From contig NC_134462.1 in NCBI RefSeq assembly GCF_047948215.1, positions 120,054,937-120,118,936 of the forward strand: a stretch of 64,000 nt of DNA, in the 5' to 3' direction. This DNA is from Lycorma delicatula (taxonomy: Eukaryota; Arthropoda; Insecta; Hemiptera; Fulgoridae). This document shows, one piece after another, positions 1-10,209 of the stretch; position 1 is the first letter of the stretch, and every line of letters begins with the position of its first letter. Made by a program: the position numbers and the translations under genes. The notes under the pieces were generated by a model. That model searched no databases, was not told the DNA's origin, and was given only the letters and a program-made list of their open reading frames with translations.

Positions 1-13
1 AAAAATATATGTA

Positions 14-40
14 TGTGAAGTCGGATTCAACGACTTCACA
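14..40. repeat. Short perfect hairpin
   Basis: Ten-base arms (14-23 and 31-40) are perfect reverse complements around a 7-base loop (24-30). The left arm plus loop resembles the conserved core of the dispersed repeat seen at 33.9, 38.2 and 58.0 kb (gaagtcggattc), so this may be a remnant of that family, but the match is short. Confidence 0.5.
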
Positions 41-1177
41 TTGCACTTACAAAACTGTATTCGCCTAAGCATAATTTTTTATCGCGTCCGGTTTTGCAAA
101 TCTTATTCCCAGGCAGAATCCCAACTCTTGTAAAATATCAGCAGTTTGTTCTTCCAAAGTTGGAAGATCCCACCGTCTCACTGTGTAAAGAAAAAAAGAG
201 AAAATATACTGGTAAAGTCAATAACAGAACGTAACCAACGTGATACATCAAAGTACGTAACAGTTAGGCGGTTTATAACAAGCTATTACGTTAAGTTATT
301 ATATGACTGTTATCTCGTCTTTCTCGAGGATTGTACAATAAAATTGAATTTACTAAATATCTTCTTGGTTTTTTTTATTCCCCTCTGTGAACTTCTTCTG
401 GAGAAATTGTTTTTATCCTCCCTAATTAATGGAAACGTTATCTGTAAAATTATTGTGATCTAGTTCAAAATATTACCAATTTTCCGTAAATGTTGAAATC
501 AAAAGATGAAAATTAATAATAGATAAGTATCCAAAAAGCTGTAAGATTATACATTCTGTATGATTTATTTTATAAGGAAATATTTGCAGGAGATGAACGT
601 GTAAAACGTTCAATGAACCCTTAAAGACAATTTAAATTCATCCCTATGGGCAACAAATAAATCTGTACAAGTGAAAACAAAATGGTCTACATACTAATAC
701 AAAACTTTATTTATTCATATTCGAAAAATATATAAAAAATAGTAATAAAATTTCTAATAAACGTAGCCCAGAACCCTTTTTTTTAAGTGTAATAAATAAA
801 AAAATGTATAAGGTATTAATAAATATGTGTTTCATGCATTTAAACTAATAAATTAAATTTTTTTTATATTTCAAATTAGATTTGTACTGGATAACCGTGT
901 ATTCATGTATCAGGTGTAATCGTACTATCCAATCAAACGTTGTACCTTATCCTAATGAGTACCTCAGTAGATTTGCGCGCAGATGTGTTTGTTTCAAACG
1001 GCAGCTGAATTTGTGGATGGAATTCAATTTTCAGACGCTCTACATCCTTCTCTTCTTTTATCAGAAGAAACGAAAAATTTTAATTACCTTCGTATTAAAT
1101 TGTGCAACTTTTCACAAACGAAGTTCCAAATCATTTATAACTTTTAATACAAATGACACTTGTTTCAATTATTGTTT
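41..1177. other. AT-rich DNA, no gene recognised
   Basis: Open frames of about 105 codons exist at 146-463 and 882-1208 (+), but neither shows a domain, a biased composition or a family resemblance, and both are rich in Phe, Ile and Leu as expected of chance frames in AT-rich DNA. Confidence 0.5.
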
Positions 1178-1622
1178 GAAAACATTAAACTTACCTATAA
1201 ATGAATAGATAATTTATATTCAACACAAAGTAAATGTGTAGCTGCTGATAATTTAAAAAAAAAAAATTTTTCCGAAATCATTTTTTTAAAATTAATAGAA
1301 TTATAATTAAATTAGTATAAATTTTTAACAGAATTTTTTTAATATCAAAGTTACAATACAACAATTTTCGTTTTTATAAAACATTTCGTGAGTTATAAAA
1401 ACAAATAAATGCAGAATCACACTCACAAACACAAAAAAATTGTTTATGAATTTTTTATAAAATTTAAAACCGTATGGCGAAGGAAAAACATACAAAATAC
1501 CAAAACCTCTCTGAAGAAAATACATACTATTAATATTTTTGTGTTTTAAAATTATCAGCTACACATTTACTTTGCCTTGAATATAAAGTTTCTATTCATT
1601 TATAGGTAAGTTTAATGTTTTC
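1178..1622. mobile_element. Foldback/MITE-like element with ~75 bp terminal inverted repeats
   Basis: The left arm (1178-1255) and the right arm (1547-1622) are reverse complements over about 75 bases with a few substitutions and a 3-base indel (gctgctgat against gctgat). Homology stops sharply outside gaaaacatt on both sides, as expected of element ends. The ~290 bp interior is AT-rich, includes homopolymer runs and has no convincing coding frame. This is the form of a non-autonomous DNA transposon or foldback element. No clear target-site duplication was found, so the superfamily is not assigned. Confidence 0.6.
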
Positions 1623-2230
1623 ATTTTGAAATTTGATTAAAGAGTATGAATATATAAGGACAGATAGATCTTTAAATTGTTGAACGTTATGAAAACTAGC
1701 GTAATTTTTTTTTTAACTTTTATGAAATCGTGATACCAGTGAATTACTAATTATACCATCGACTTTATTTAGTGAAAAAAAATATATGTTTTTAATTTTC
1801 TTACAATACCCACACCCCTAAAAAAGCAGTTGAAATATGAAACATTTTTCAAAGTTTAGTATTGATTTAGCACGCAATAAATCACGTTTTATAAAAAAAA
1901 ACCCAAAAAAGAAAACTAATGACAGTCCTTTAGAATTGTCATTAGTTGCTTAATAATGTATCGATAGTATCGTTTGGAATTATAAAAAGTAATAAAAAAT
2001 AGTAATCGGTTATAATTTTTAAATAATTGGTAATTATTTTAAATCAGAATTACTTCTAATGTCTCTATGGTAATTTAAAAACATATAATTTTAATTTTAA
2101 CGAATCGTGTAAACTATTTAGTAAAAGTATAATTCAACCGACCGAATAAAAAAAAATAATTATATTATAATCATATTGCTTATAATATACGAAATGAGAT
2201 AAAAAATGCAAATTATCCAATTTATTTTTA
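1623..2230. other. AT-rich DNA, nothing recognised
   Basis: No repeat pair, coding frame or RNA-like structure was seen. Confidence 0.4.
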
Positions 2231-2446
2231 TTATCCAATCCGTTTGTAATACTCGTAAATCTTTGGTGTGGACATAACATCCGCGCCAAAATCCTTCTGT
2301 AACATCTTCACCACTTCATTGTACTTTATTCCATTTTTAATGAAAATTCTTTGTTCCGTAAATTTTAAACAAAATAAATCGCCACTCGTAATAAAATACG
2401 TCCTAATTACTTGGGCGTCCAATTTGAACAAAGCGTATAATATCAA
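2231..2446 (-). pseudogene. Mariner-type transposase, N-terminal helix-turn-helix fragment
   Basis: The C-terminal half of this 71-codon frame reads EQRIFIKNGIKYNEVVKML, then QKDFG...STPKIYEYYKRI. This is the pattern of the paired-like DNA-binding domain of mariner/SETMAR transposases: an EQR(I/V) start, a first helix, a T/S-x-x-x-(V/I)-Y-E-(W/Y) recognition helix and a K-R-F-like end. In an intact element this domain binds the terminal inverted repeats. Nothing of the catalytic DDD domain follows; the frame ends right after the recognition helix. The first ~28 residues do not resemble the family and are probably upstream flank read in frame. A fragment of a ~345-residue protein. Confidence 0.6.
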
Positions 2447-2952
2447 TAAAATTATTTTTATACCGATGGGGGAAAAAGACGAATCCAGTCAAAACGATAG
2501 TACTAGGGATTAAAAATTGACCTCGTATACAATAAACATTTGGTAATGTAAAGATTTAGTACAATTTTTATGTATGTAAAATAATATAGTGTTTTAAAAT
2601 AATATTCAAAATTTTTTTGTTTGGATCGTCACCGATCGCTAAAGAACCAAGTTTAATATTTAATTTCTGATCGGTCTCCTACCCTAACCTTCCCTTCTTT
2701 CCTTTATTTTAAAGTTCTGTTGTTTCTTTTTCTTCCTTGACCGTTTCTTATTACTACACTTTCTGTTTCCTTACTGGATCCCTTCATAGTTTTACATCTT
2801 TATAAATTTGTTTCTGTTCTTCACGTATGTGTGTTTTATACTTGCAGTTCCGTGATTTTTGATTTGTTTTAACCGTCTAACGTTAATTTTGTCTCTATTA
2901 CATACGAGTACATCAAAACACTTCTCGGCGCGTGTATTACTTACGTCTATAT

Positions 2953-2953
<1 letters not shown>
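2447..2953. other. Unassigned AT-rich DNA
   Basis: Contains a pyrimidine-rich stretch around 2660-2780. No gene or repeat pair was identified. Confidence 0.4.

Positions 2954-2993
<40 letters not shown>
2954..2993. repeat. (TA)n microsatellite
   Basis: About 38 bases of uninterrupted TA dinucleotide. It abuts the repeat segment that follows, as another (TA)n abuts the related segment near 19.66 kb. Confidence 0.9.
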
Positions 2994-2996
<3 letters not shown>

Positions 2997-3346
2997 TCGG
3001 TCAGGGCTTGCTTAGCTAGTCCTTCTCCTCTAACCAGAGGACTCCGTCCCTTGAAACCCTGCTGTGTTCGTTTGTTTAAGAGAATAATAGTAATAAATAA
3101 CAATTAAAGAAAGTAAAGACTACAAGTACCTAAAAAAGAAACTAAGTTACGAAGGAAGACAGAATACCATTAACTATTGTAACTAAAGAGTACACAGACT
3201 GAGGAAACTTAACAACATCACTCTTAAGGGGGTTAGGACCTCGTTCTGTGCCTTAATATCTTTCCTGGGATAACACGAATGTATCCTGAAAATCTGAAAA
3301 CAATAGTCGACTGGTTCTCGCGTGATGCTGTTTCAAAAGGATGTAG
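2994..3346 (-). repeat. Copy of a TA-flanked dispersed repeat
   Basis: The reverse complement of 3215-3346 matches 19265-19380: both begin with gcatcacgcgaga and share a core around gga(t/c)acattc(g/a)tgt(t/c)atccca. The other end of each copy (ctagc..gac, ending next to a (TA)n tract) is also similar in outline, while the middle is diverged or replaced. Non-coding; class unknown. Confidence 0.5.
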
Positions 3347-3880
3347 AGGTAGAACACGCCACAAACTTTCGGATTTGCATAATAGATATATAATTTTATT
3401 TATTTAAAGCAAATTAAATAAATTATACAGAAAATGGTACAAAGAAAAATATTTTTGAATGTATTTATGCGCATATATATATATATTTTTTGTAGCTTGA
3501 TATGCTTGTGTTCTACGGTGTAATATTAAGGTTAATTAATGTAAAATTTAAAACGAAAAAATTTTCTTTTCCCCTTTCCCCTAATTAACCAGCATAGGAT
3601 GCTGGTTTATTCTTCGTAATTATGCAGTTTTCGATATAGACTTTTAAGTCAGGTTTTTTGCCTAAAAGTAGCTATTATTAGATTACTATTATAGTTACAG
3701 AATTGAATAATTAATCGTAAAAGTAATGAAATTATAATTATAAAATAGAAAAAAGTTTTTAGTATAGAGAACTTATATTAATAAGAATACAATTGAAATT
3801 GAGTGTTTGTAATTATTTTATAAAATAACATCACATTTTATTAGTGTGCCGTTGTTTTAATAAGTATTTTGTTTACGGCT
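3347..3880. other. AT-rich DNA, nothing recognised
   Basis: Includes a short TA tract at about 3472-3486. No coding frame. Confidence 0.4.
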
Positions 3881-4948
3881 TATTTTTTTTTTTCTTTCCG
3901 CATGGGGAGGAAAAAGCTCTGCCAGCCGCCATCAGGCACGCACTGACGGCAGTGAGGGGCTCACCCGCTAAAAAACCTCCCCTCTTATCATGTAGGGGCC
4001 GGATCTAAGTCATACATGTACAGCCCCTGCATGATCACCCCGGCACTCTACTATCCGAATCCGTATAACCGGAAGACCTCCCCAGGGGGTGATCGACGAG
4101 CGACGATTCCGAGGAGCCCCCGCCGACCACCCTCAAAAGCTGGCCTCCCTTGATCACTCGTCATCGAACTCCACGTCTCTATAGATCCGCATCTGTTCAG
4201 CCTGTCGTCGCCTCTCTTCATCGGCCTTCACCCCTATCATTGATGTGATCGTAGACAAGATATATTTCAATTTGTTGCTATTGCTGAGCATCATCTCGAT
4301 TATATTGTCGGCCCCCTCCACACCCTGATCCTCGAGCGCTACTCTTAAGTTGCACCATCTAGGGCAAAAAAACACCACATGCTCTGCTGTATCCGGTCCG
4401 ACGCAATCGTGACAGCGACTTGTATGGCATTTGCCCATCCTGTACAGATAATCCCGAAAACATACACGTCCAGACAGGAACCGGGTAGATTCGTAGCCTG
4501 TGTTACCGTGATTTCGCTCCACCCAGTTCCTGACGTCGCTTATAACCCAGAGGTCCACTTTTCTTTGTCCGAATCTCGCCATCGGTCACGCCAAGCCTTG
4601 TAGAGACCGTCAATTGCTTCCTTTCTGTCCCGTCCATTCAGTATAAAGCTGTCATTTGAGCTTGTAAGTCTACGGGCGGTACTCCAGCTACAGCCTCGGC
4701 GCTGATCGTACGATACCCTGCGATGATACGTATGTTTAGCCTACGTTGTTGCATAACCAAACGCCTCACGTTCCTGGCCCTGGAGAACGCTCCCATATAG
4801 GAATTACATATAACACCACCGAAAAGTGCAGCGCCTTCACCTCATTTTCGCTCTTTCTCGTCGCCTCCTCAACATGTATAGTAAAGGATCGGTTCTTGTC
4901 CAACCACACGCCTAAATATTTCGCGGCTGGACTAGGGGCTCAATTTTT
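3881..4948 (-). mobile_element. R1-type non-LTR retrotransposon, 5'-truncated 3' half with ORF2 C-terminus
   Basis: On the minus strand, the part near 4930-4800 reads KYLGVWLDKNRSFTIHVEEA, the conserved stretch after the reverse transcriptase palm in R1/Jockey-clade LINEs. The 142-codon frame 4154-4582 contains GYESTRFLSGRVCFRDYLYR and then a C-x4-C...H-x5-C arrangement followed by PRW, the zinc-finger-like C-terminal domain of R1-type ORF2. It ends in a normal TGA-like stop region followed by a ~270 bp 3' UTR and an A-tail, seen as the T-run at 3883-3893. A stop and frame changes around 4590-4800 mark it as dead. Endonuclease and RT catalytic parts are absent, as is usual for 5'-truncated LINE copies. 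The GC content is clearly above that of the flanks. Confidence 0.8.
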
Positions 4949-5414
4949 ATTAGCGTAATAATTTTCTTTTGCAATGTTTACTAATCAATTTGCTTATTTC
5001 ACCAGTGCGCATTGATTGTATATTAGAAAGGTATCATGAAACACGGATGGCTTGTTATTGGTTGTACTTATTAAGTCAGTAAAATTCTATAGTTTATTTT
5101 ACGTAAAATAGTTTCAGTTTTATTATATAAGTACTTATTGTTATTAATGATGTACAGTTTAAAAGCTTTATCCTCTTATCGCTTTTAATATATTCAAAAT
5201 ATTCACGTAGTCGATTTATGTTAAAGCAAAGCCTCTTAGCATATATTAAAAGTTCTGAAGCGCTATTTTAAATATATTACATTATTAAAATAGCCTGCTT
5301 GTAATACACGTTAATTACTGCTTCTTGGTATTAATAATAGTACAATTGAATAATTTTACGTTTATTAAGTAATATTCTTAAAAATATAAAATTTTATATT
5401 TTATAATTTTTATA
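4949..5414. other. AT-rich DNA, nothing recognised
   Basis: The phrase aacacggatggctt at about 5041 recurs near 15755, suggesting a small shared repeat, but it is too short to define a family. Confidence 0.35.
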
Positions 5415-5732
5415 ATCGGATAAAAATATAAAAACAGAGGATTAAATAAATAAATATATATATATATATATATATATATCGTTTCATATCATAATTTTAC
5501 TCATCATCATTATTCCTGTAAAATAGTTTTAAAAAAATCTATTATTATTTATTTGAAAATTAATTTGGGATCAATTTCAGAATAATTAAATCTACATTTT
5601 ACGATCATTAGGAAGATGTAATAACATAAATTTAAATTGATACATATTTTTTAAATGATGGAAGTAAACAACAAAAAGGATTTAGTGGTAAGATTATCCC
5701 TTTAATCCTCTGTTTTTATATTTTTATCCGAT
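5415..5732. mobile_element. MITE with perfect 32 bp terminal inverted repeats
   Basis: Bases 5415-5446 and 5701-5732 are exact reverse complements over 32 positions (ends atcggat and atccgat). Identity stops at once on both sides. The 254 bp interior contains a (TA)n tract (about 5454-5479) and no coding frame. Length 318 bp, perfect arms and lack of coding capacity fit a miniature inverted-repeat transposable element. The flanking bases do not show an unambiguous target duplication, so the parent superfamily is open. Perfect arms imply recent insertion or gene conversion. Confidence 0.75.
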
Positions 5733-6249
5733 ATGAAATTTGATTACAAATCTGTGGCACAAAATTTAATTTTAATCTCCGTCATTTTTCTTTTTCCGTT
5801 AAGTTGACAGATTTAGTGTTAATCAGAGAAATAAGAACACATATATGTTCTGAAGTTGTAAATGTAAAAGCATTATTTATTAAAAAAAAATTCTAATCTC
5901 CTAAACAAATCAGATATTTTATATTATGATTTTAATAGTTTTAAACTATTTACTTTTCTTCCATAATATATGCAGAACAAATCATTTCATAACAGAAAGC
6001 AATTGCACCCAACAAACCATATGAAATGAAAGGCATCTGTCTACATTTTGATGTTAGCTCCCGGTTTGATTTGATAAATTCAGGAAATATTGTCACGTCG
6101 GAGTAATATTATCAGAGTTAACATGCTGTACTGGTGAAAGTAATGAAAAAGTACATATAAATATAGGTTGGGAAACGCTTTGCTTTCGAGTTATGGCTAC
6201 CGAAGAATTCCTCCGGATTTCAGCTCTTCTAATAAAAAGAAGTCATACT
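5733..6249. other. AT-rich DNA upstream of the transposon cluster
   Basis: No gene or RNA recognised. Confidence 0.35.
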
Positions 6250-6425
6250 GTATTTTATGGGACCCAAATTAAGGAGTAACGTTGGTAGTTTCTTATGTAA
6301 TTTAAATTGGGAAATGGTGTAAAACAGGTCTTGAAACTGTAACTCCAGCAGTTTTCATGATATCCGACGTAAAACAAAATTCGCTATGAAAAACAATTTA
6401 TTTTAGGTGTGTAGTACAGTAGCTT
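6250..6425 (+). repeat. Left arm of a ~175 bp inverted repeat around a dead transposase gene
   Basis: Matches the reverse complement of 8740-8915 at several conserved blocks: gacccaaattaaggagtaac, cgttggt-gtttctta, tgggaaatgg, taaaacag, and gatatccg(a)-gtaaaacaaa near the inner end, finishing with gtagtaca. Overall identity looks like 75-85 %. It could be a long terminal repeat of an unusual transposon or two opposite insertions of one dispersed repeat. Confidence 0.65.
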
Positions 6426-6894
6426 TGTTAGATGATTAAAAATGCGAAAGATTTAGCAACAAAACTTGTATAAAATTTAATTGAGAGAAAACTAATGTAA
6501 ATACCGTCAATAAAAAATAAATAAAATCTTTTAAAAATCTTCTTTTTATTGAAGCAAAACAGACGGAAAATCGTATTATTTTGTGTCTAATAAACATTAT
6601 CCTTAATATAGCAAAACAAAAAAATAAATTCATGAAATAATAGATGGTAGAAAAATAATAAACCTCAGTTACAGTAATTGTTCGAAATTCCCTCCTTCAT
6701 AATGTATACAGTACTCTGCCTAACGTAAAATATTTCCGGTGGCTTTTCGTATCATCTCAGAATCTTTTCGTATAAATTAAATAGCACTTCGTATGTTAAT
6801 GAGTAAATCTTCTTTAGAATTAACGTTTTGTTGGTATACTATCGTTTTTATATGGCTCCAAAAGAAGTAATCTAGCGGCGTTAAGTCAGGTGAT

Positions 6895-7314
6895 CGTCGC
6901 TGCCCTGACTGTGATAAGGAAGAAACCCCTGACCACGTGCATTTCTCTTTCCCGCGCTTTGATGAAGAACGCAGGGAGATGTTAAATACGTTAGGCTTGG
7001 AAGATATATTCCGTCCATAGAACACACAAAGCTTAATACTAAAACGAATTAAAGAATGGAAAGCGGTTGAGAACTATTTTAAGAAGGTGATGGATAAGCT
7101 ACGTATTTATGATGAGTTCCGCAGAAAATGAGACGTCGGAGGTTGCCGAGACGGATAGTCCGTCGCTGAGCGCTTAGGTAGCCCCTCGAGCACGTGGGGA
7201 TTGCCTTTGTACAATGAGGCAGTGGGCACCCCGCATTTCGATGCCTGGCGGTGACACTCCTCTTTACCAGACGCAATGCTCTCTATGAACGGTCCCAGGA
7301 AGGGGAAGGAAAAA
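6895..7314 (+). mobile_element. 5'-truncated R1-type LINE inserted in the transposase pseudogene
   Basis: The insert opens inside the C-terminal domain of an R1-type ORF2: CPDCDKEETPDHVHFSFPRF shows the C-x2-C...H pattern and the PRF motif, and the frame continues through one stop to EFRRK and TGA at 7129-7131. A short 3' UTR and an A-rich end (ggaaggaaaa) follow. It is flanked by the 12-base direct repeat aagtcaggtgat at 6883-6894 and 7315-7326, as left by target-primed reverse transcription. Joining the flanks restores the transposase reading order, which confirms the insertion. One stop interrupts the frame at about 7018. Confidence 0.85.
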
Positions 7315-7798
7315 AAGTCAGGTGATTGTGGTAGTTAATTGATTGGTCTACCGCGTCCAATCGAATTTAAGAAATTAGCATTCAAATCACCTCTAGCTAC
7401 TAAACATATGTGGGGTTGCACCATCGTGCTGCAAAATGATTTCCAGCCTAAATTGTGAAGCTAGATCCTCCAAAAGAGCCGGAAAATTATTTTTCAAGAA
7501 ATGAACGTATAAATATCGCGTAAGGTTTTCATTGAAAACAAATGGTCGCAGAATTTTGTCATAAATAATGCTACAACCAATATTGATGTGAAATTTATGT
7601 CGGAAACTAGTTTCTCACAGTACCCTGTGGAATGTCTTCGCTCCATAAATGACTTTTTAGAACTGAACACTCCATTTCTCATAAAAGTGGCTTCATCGTT
7701 AAATAAAATTGTATTTACCTTATCGGTAAATTTTATTTACCATAGATTTCTAGACTTCTATCCTAACCAACGACTGAAGTTTAGTAGTCTAGTTTCTA

Positions 7799-7834
7799 AA
7801 CTTCTGTCGTTGTTTAGAAACCAATGACAGAAGT
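7799..7834. repeat. Short inverted repeat
   Basis: Arms acttctgtcgttg and ccaatgacagaagt pair over 13 positions with one mismatch and a small loop; a related ctgaagtttagtagt motif lies just upstream at 7774. Confidence 0.5.
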
Positions 7835-8739
7835 TAAACCGCTGGAGTTAATCTGTTGGCTACAAATTTTGAACTTTCTCCAATTGGAAAGGATAAAGAT
7901 TTTCTTTCCGTAGGATGCGCCCCACTTTGTTTTTGGCAAACCAGGTAACGTCACAAGGTGCGTGTCTTCCCCTACGGGGTTGGGATGGGGACATGAAGTT
8001 TGCCTTGTACTAGTGCCTAGGCTACGCTGAAATGCTTAATCGCACCATGATTTACTAAGGGTTCAATAAAAAACAAACGCTTCCAAGTTATTCTTTCGTT
8101 TTCTTAAATGTTGATACACCGAAGAAAAAGTTTTTGTATTTGGAATCCGCCTTCCAGGAAATTTCTCCTGATATTCACATCGAGCAGCTTCAGACTTTCC
8201 GTTACAAAATCCATAAAAATTGTACTGGCATATTCGTCGTTAGAAAATTGAAACGGCATTTTTACACCACGATATGATAGCACTTCCCTTATCTGTACGA
8301 TAATTTATAACTATAGACGCAAATGAAGTACCCAGTTTTCATTGACCAGCTGTTAGTATTTCCAACCTACACAATAGTTTTTTAAAAATATTTCTCAAGT
8401 AACATACATTTCAATTTAGTTTTTTACGTAATTGTTTCGTTTTACCTGCCTAAGTTATTGAATACACACAGAGTATTGTTTTATAAATTTTTCTCTTTCT
8501 TTTAAAATTTTTTTCAGTAATTAGCTTGTTTGTTTTTTAAAAATAATTTTTATTAGGTACGATTACTAAAGAAAGAATAGTATGATTTTCTGTCTACTTT
8601 ACGTTTCTTTTGCGTCTATAAAAAACTGATTTTTTACAGATTTTATTTACTTTTTGTTCATTATTTACATTAGTTTTCTCAGAATTAAATTCTCTAAACG
8701 TTTTGTTACAAAAACTTTCGAATCTTTAATCATTTAATA

Positions 8740-8915
8740 AAACTATTGTACTACAAACCTAAGAAAAACTTGATTTTTGACACCGAATTTTGTTTTACAT
8801 CGGATATCTTAAAAACTAATGGTAGTTATAGTTGTGGGATCTGTTTTATTCCATTTCCCAGTTCAAATTTAATAAGAAACCACCAACGTTACTCCTTAAT
8901 TTGGGTCACAAAAAT
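8740..8915 (-). repeat. Right arm of the ~175 bp inverted repeat
   Basis: Reverse-complement partner of 6250-6425. Open frames here (8746-8955 and 8832-9032, +) are incidental to the repeat. Confidence 0.65.
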
Positions 8916-8955
8916 GACAGTGTTGCTTTCTGTTTCTGCATCACTAGAATATTAA

Positions 8956-9070
8956 CAACATACAGTCTACATTATCGTTCTTTAGTCTCTATGGAAATAT
9001 TCGTAGAATTTCTTTCTATTTTTCTTCCTTAAACAACCATTCTTTTCTTTTTTCTTGATTACTTTCTTCT
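8956..9070 (-). repeat. Diverged direct duplicate of 9858-9960
   Basis: Shares agtctacatt-tcgtt, agtctct-(c/t)ggaa, atttctttct-tatttttc and ccttaaac with 9858-9960 in the same order and spacing. It may be a second relic of the same Helitron-like N-terminal region. Confidence 0.5.
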
Positions 9071-9299
9071 AAACTCCATATAATTATTAAACCAACATTT
9101 AATATTTAAATAAAACGGGGAAAAAGTGTATTATCCGTAGTTGCAAAATTATAATATAAATATTTATATTATGCAGTAATAAAATTTAATTATACAATAA
9201 TAAATTTATTCATATAACAAGCTCCCACCAATATCAGTCTGTACGAAGCGAGTTAAATATTATAATTTTCCAGTTAATAATATTCTACAGTTATTGTAA

Positions 9300-10010
9300 A
9301 CACTTTTTTTAACTGGGCACTCGTAAACCATAAATTGGATATATACGCAACTTCATCGTTTCTGTCAGACCTTTCTCATCGTGCGGTCTATTTACTAACT
9401 TATTTGAGTCCAAATCAGACAAGACGATGCCCTCTAAAGTGTTAACTTGATTAAGAGCCACATAAATCTTCCTCTTGGCAAAATTTTTCTTGCCGAGGTT
9501 TATCACTGCCCTGTCAAGAGTTGAACCCTATAGTTTGTGAATTGTTACAGCCCAGCTTAACATTAGAGGTAACATTCTGCGCTCGACATCTCCGTATTCC
9601 TTTGTCGTTTGGAATGTTGTACAAACTGGCGAAAAGGCTACACAAGCGTCAAAACATCTTTAATTTTAAGACCGATAGTCTCGTCATCAAATTTTATGCG
9701 TATAACTTCCGGTAACTCTCCTTCCTCATATATCAAGCCGGGGCGGTGAGAAGGGTGGTCTTGCGTTTCGTTTGACAAACGTTTGTGTATTAAACGGATA
9801 CAATGACCCTCCAAACTTTCATTCTGTAAGAATCGACTCTTGTACTTTCTTATTTGTGAGAGTCTACATTCTCGTTATTGATAAGTCTCTGCGGAATTAT
9901 TCATGACATTTCTTTCTGTATTTTTCCTTAAACGGTCGTTCCTTTCTTGGTAACTTTTCTTTAATCGTCGCTGTCTCATTTCAGCAGCGCGTTTAGTAGG
10001 CCTACCCGTA
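9300..10010 (-). pseudogene. Helitron-like PIF1-type helicase relic, internally deleted
   Basis: On the minus strand the distal part gives KEYGDVERRMLPLMLSWAV, then TIHKL, a stop where the family has Gln, GSTLDRAVINLGKKNFA, IYVALNQVNTLEGIVLSDLD and NKLV. This is the C-terminal helicase block (motifs V-VI, normally YVALSRV) of PIF1-like helicases carried by Helitrons; it would unwind DNA during rolling-circle transposition. Upstream, GLIYEEGELPEVIRIKFDD fits the segment just before that block. Still further upstream (about 10000-9870), RPTKRAAEMRQRRLKKS resembles the basic N-terminal stretch of such proteins. The Rep nuclease and helicase motifs I-IV are missing, so the two ends are fused by deletion. 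An in-frame TAG in the IHKLQG motif and frameshifts show it is dead. A cellular PIF1 paralogue is less likely given the setting. Confidence 0.75.
9858..9960 (-). repeat. Duplicate block inside the Helitron-like relic
   Basis: Partner of 8956-9070. On the minus strand it encodes part of the basic N-terminal stretch (QERNDRLRKNTERN). Confidence 0.5.
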
Positions 10011-10153
10011 TTTTAATTATATGATAATAATAACATATATTAAATTATAATATAGCTATAATGTATTATATATGAATTAGGTATAATATACCATTAAAAA
10101 TAGTGAAATAAAATAATTTTAAAAAATTATAAAAACCCACTTCAAAAAAGTTC

Positions 10154-10209
10154 GCGAATACGCGAATAAGTCTGTATAACCGTTGGTTATACAGACTTCG
10201 CGTATTCGC
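10154..10209. repeat. Strong hairpin, 25 bp stem with 3-base loop
   Basis: The left arm 10154-10181 and right arm 10185-10209 are perfect complements except for a 3-base bulge (ata/taa) in the left arm. Loop gtt. The stem is far more GC-rich than its surroundings and includes two cgcg steps. No transposon ends or coding frame explain it. Confidence 0.8.

Larger units (their letters stand above)
6669..8259 (-). pseudogene. IS630/Tc1/mariner-superfamily transposase pseudogene
   Basis: Read on the minus strand, landmarks appear in the right order. MPFQFSNDEYA starts at about 8259. NDEATFMRNGVF, with the first catalytic Asp, is near 7695-7665. CDHLFSMKTLRDIYTFI is near 7550. QHDGATPHMFSS, with the second Asp at about 7424, follows. 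SIGRGRPINY leads into LTPLDYFFW, with the third Asp, after removal of an inserted element. The C-terminus EGGNFEQLL ends with TAA at 6669-6671. This is a DDE/DDD cut-and-paste transposase of the insect families with a TPLDFFLW-like motif. The gene is split by frameshifts and stops throughout and by a 420 bp LINE insertion at 6895-7314, so no protein can be made. The stretch at about 7930-8050 is GC-richer and matches nothing in the transposase, so it may be another insertion. Superfamily assignment is firm; the family within it is not. Confidence 0.8.

Noticed and set aside
882..1208. 108-codon frame as a possible small gene
   Set aside because: No domain, no codon signal, overlaps the left arm of a foldback element at its end.
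4379..4603. 74-codon plus-strand frame
   Set aside because: Antisense to the R1-type ORF2 C-terminal domain.
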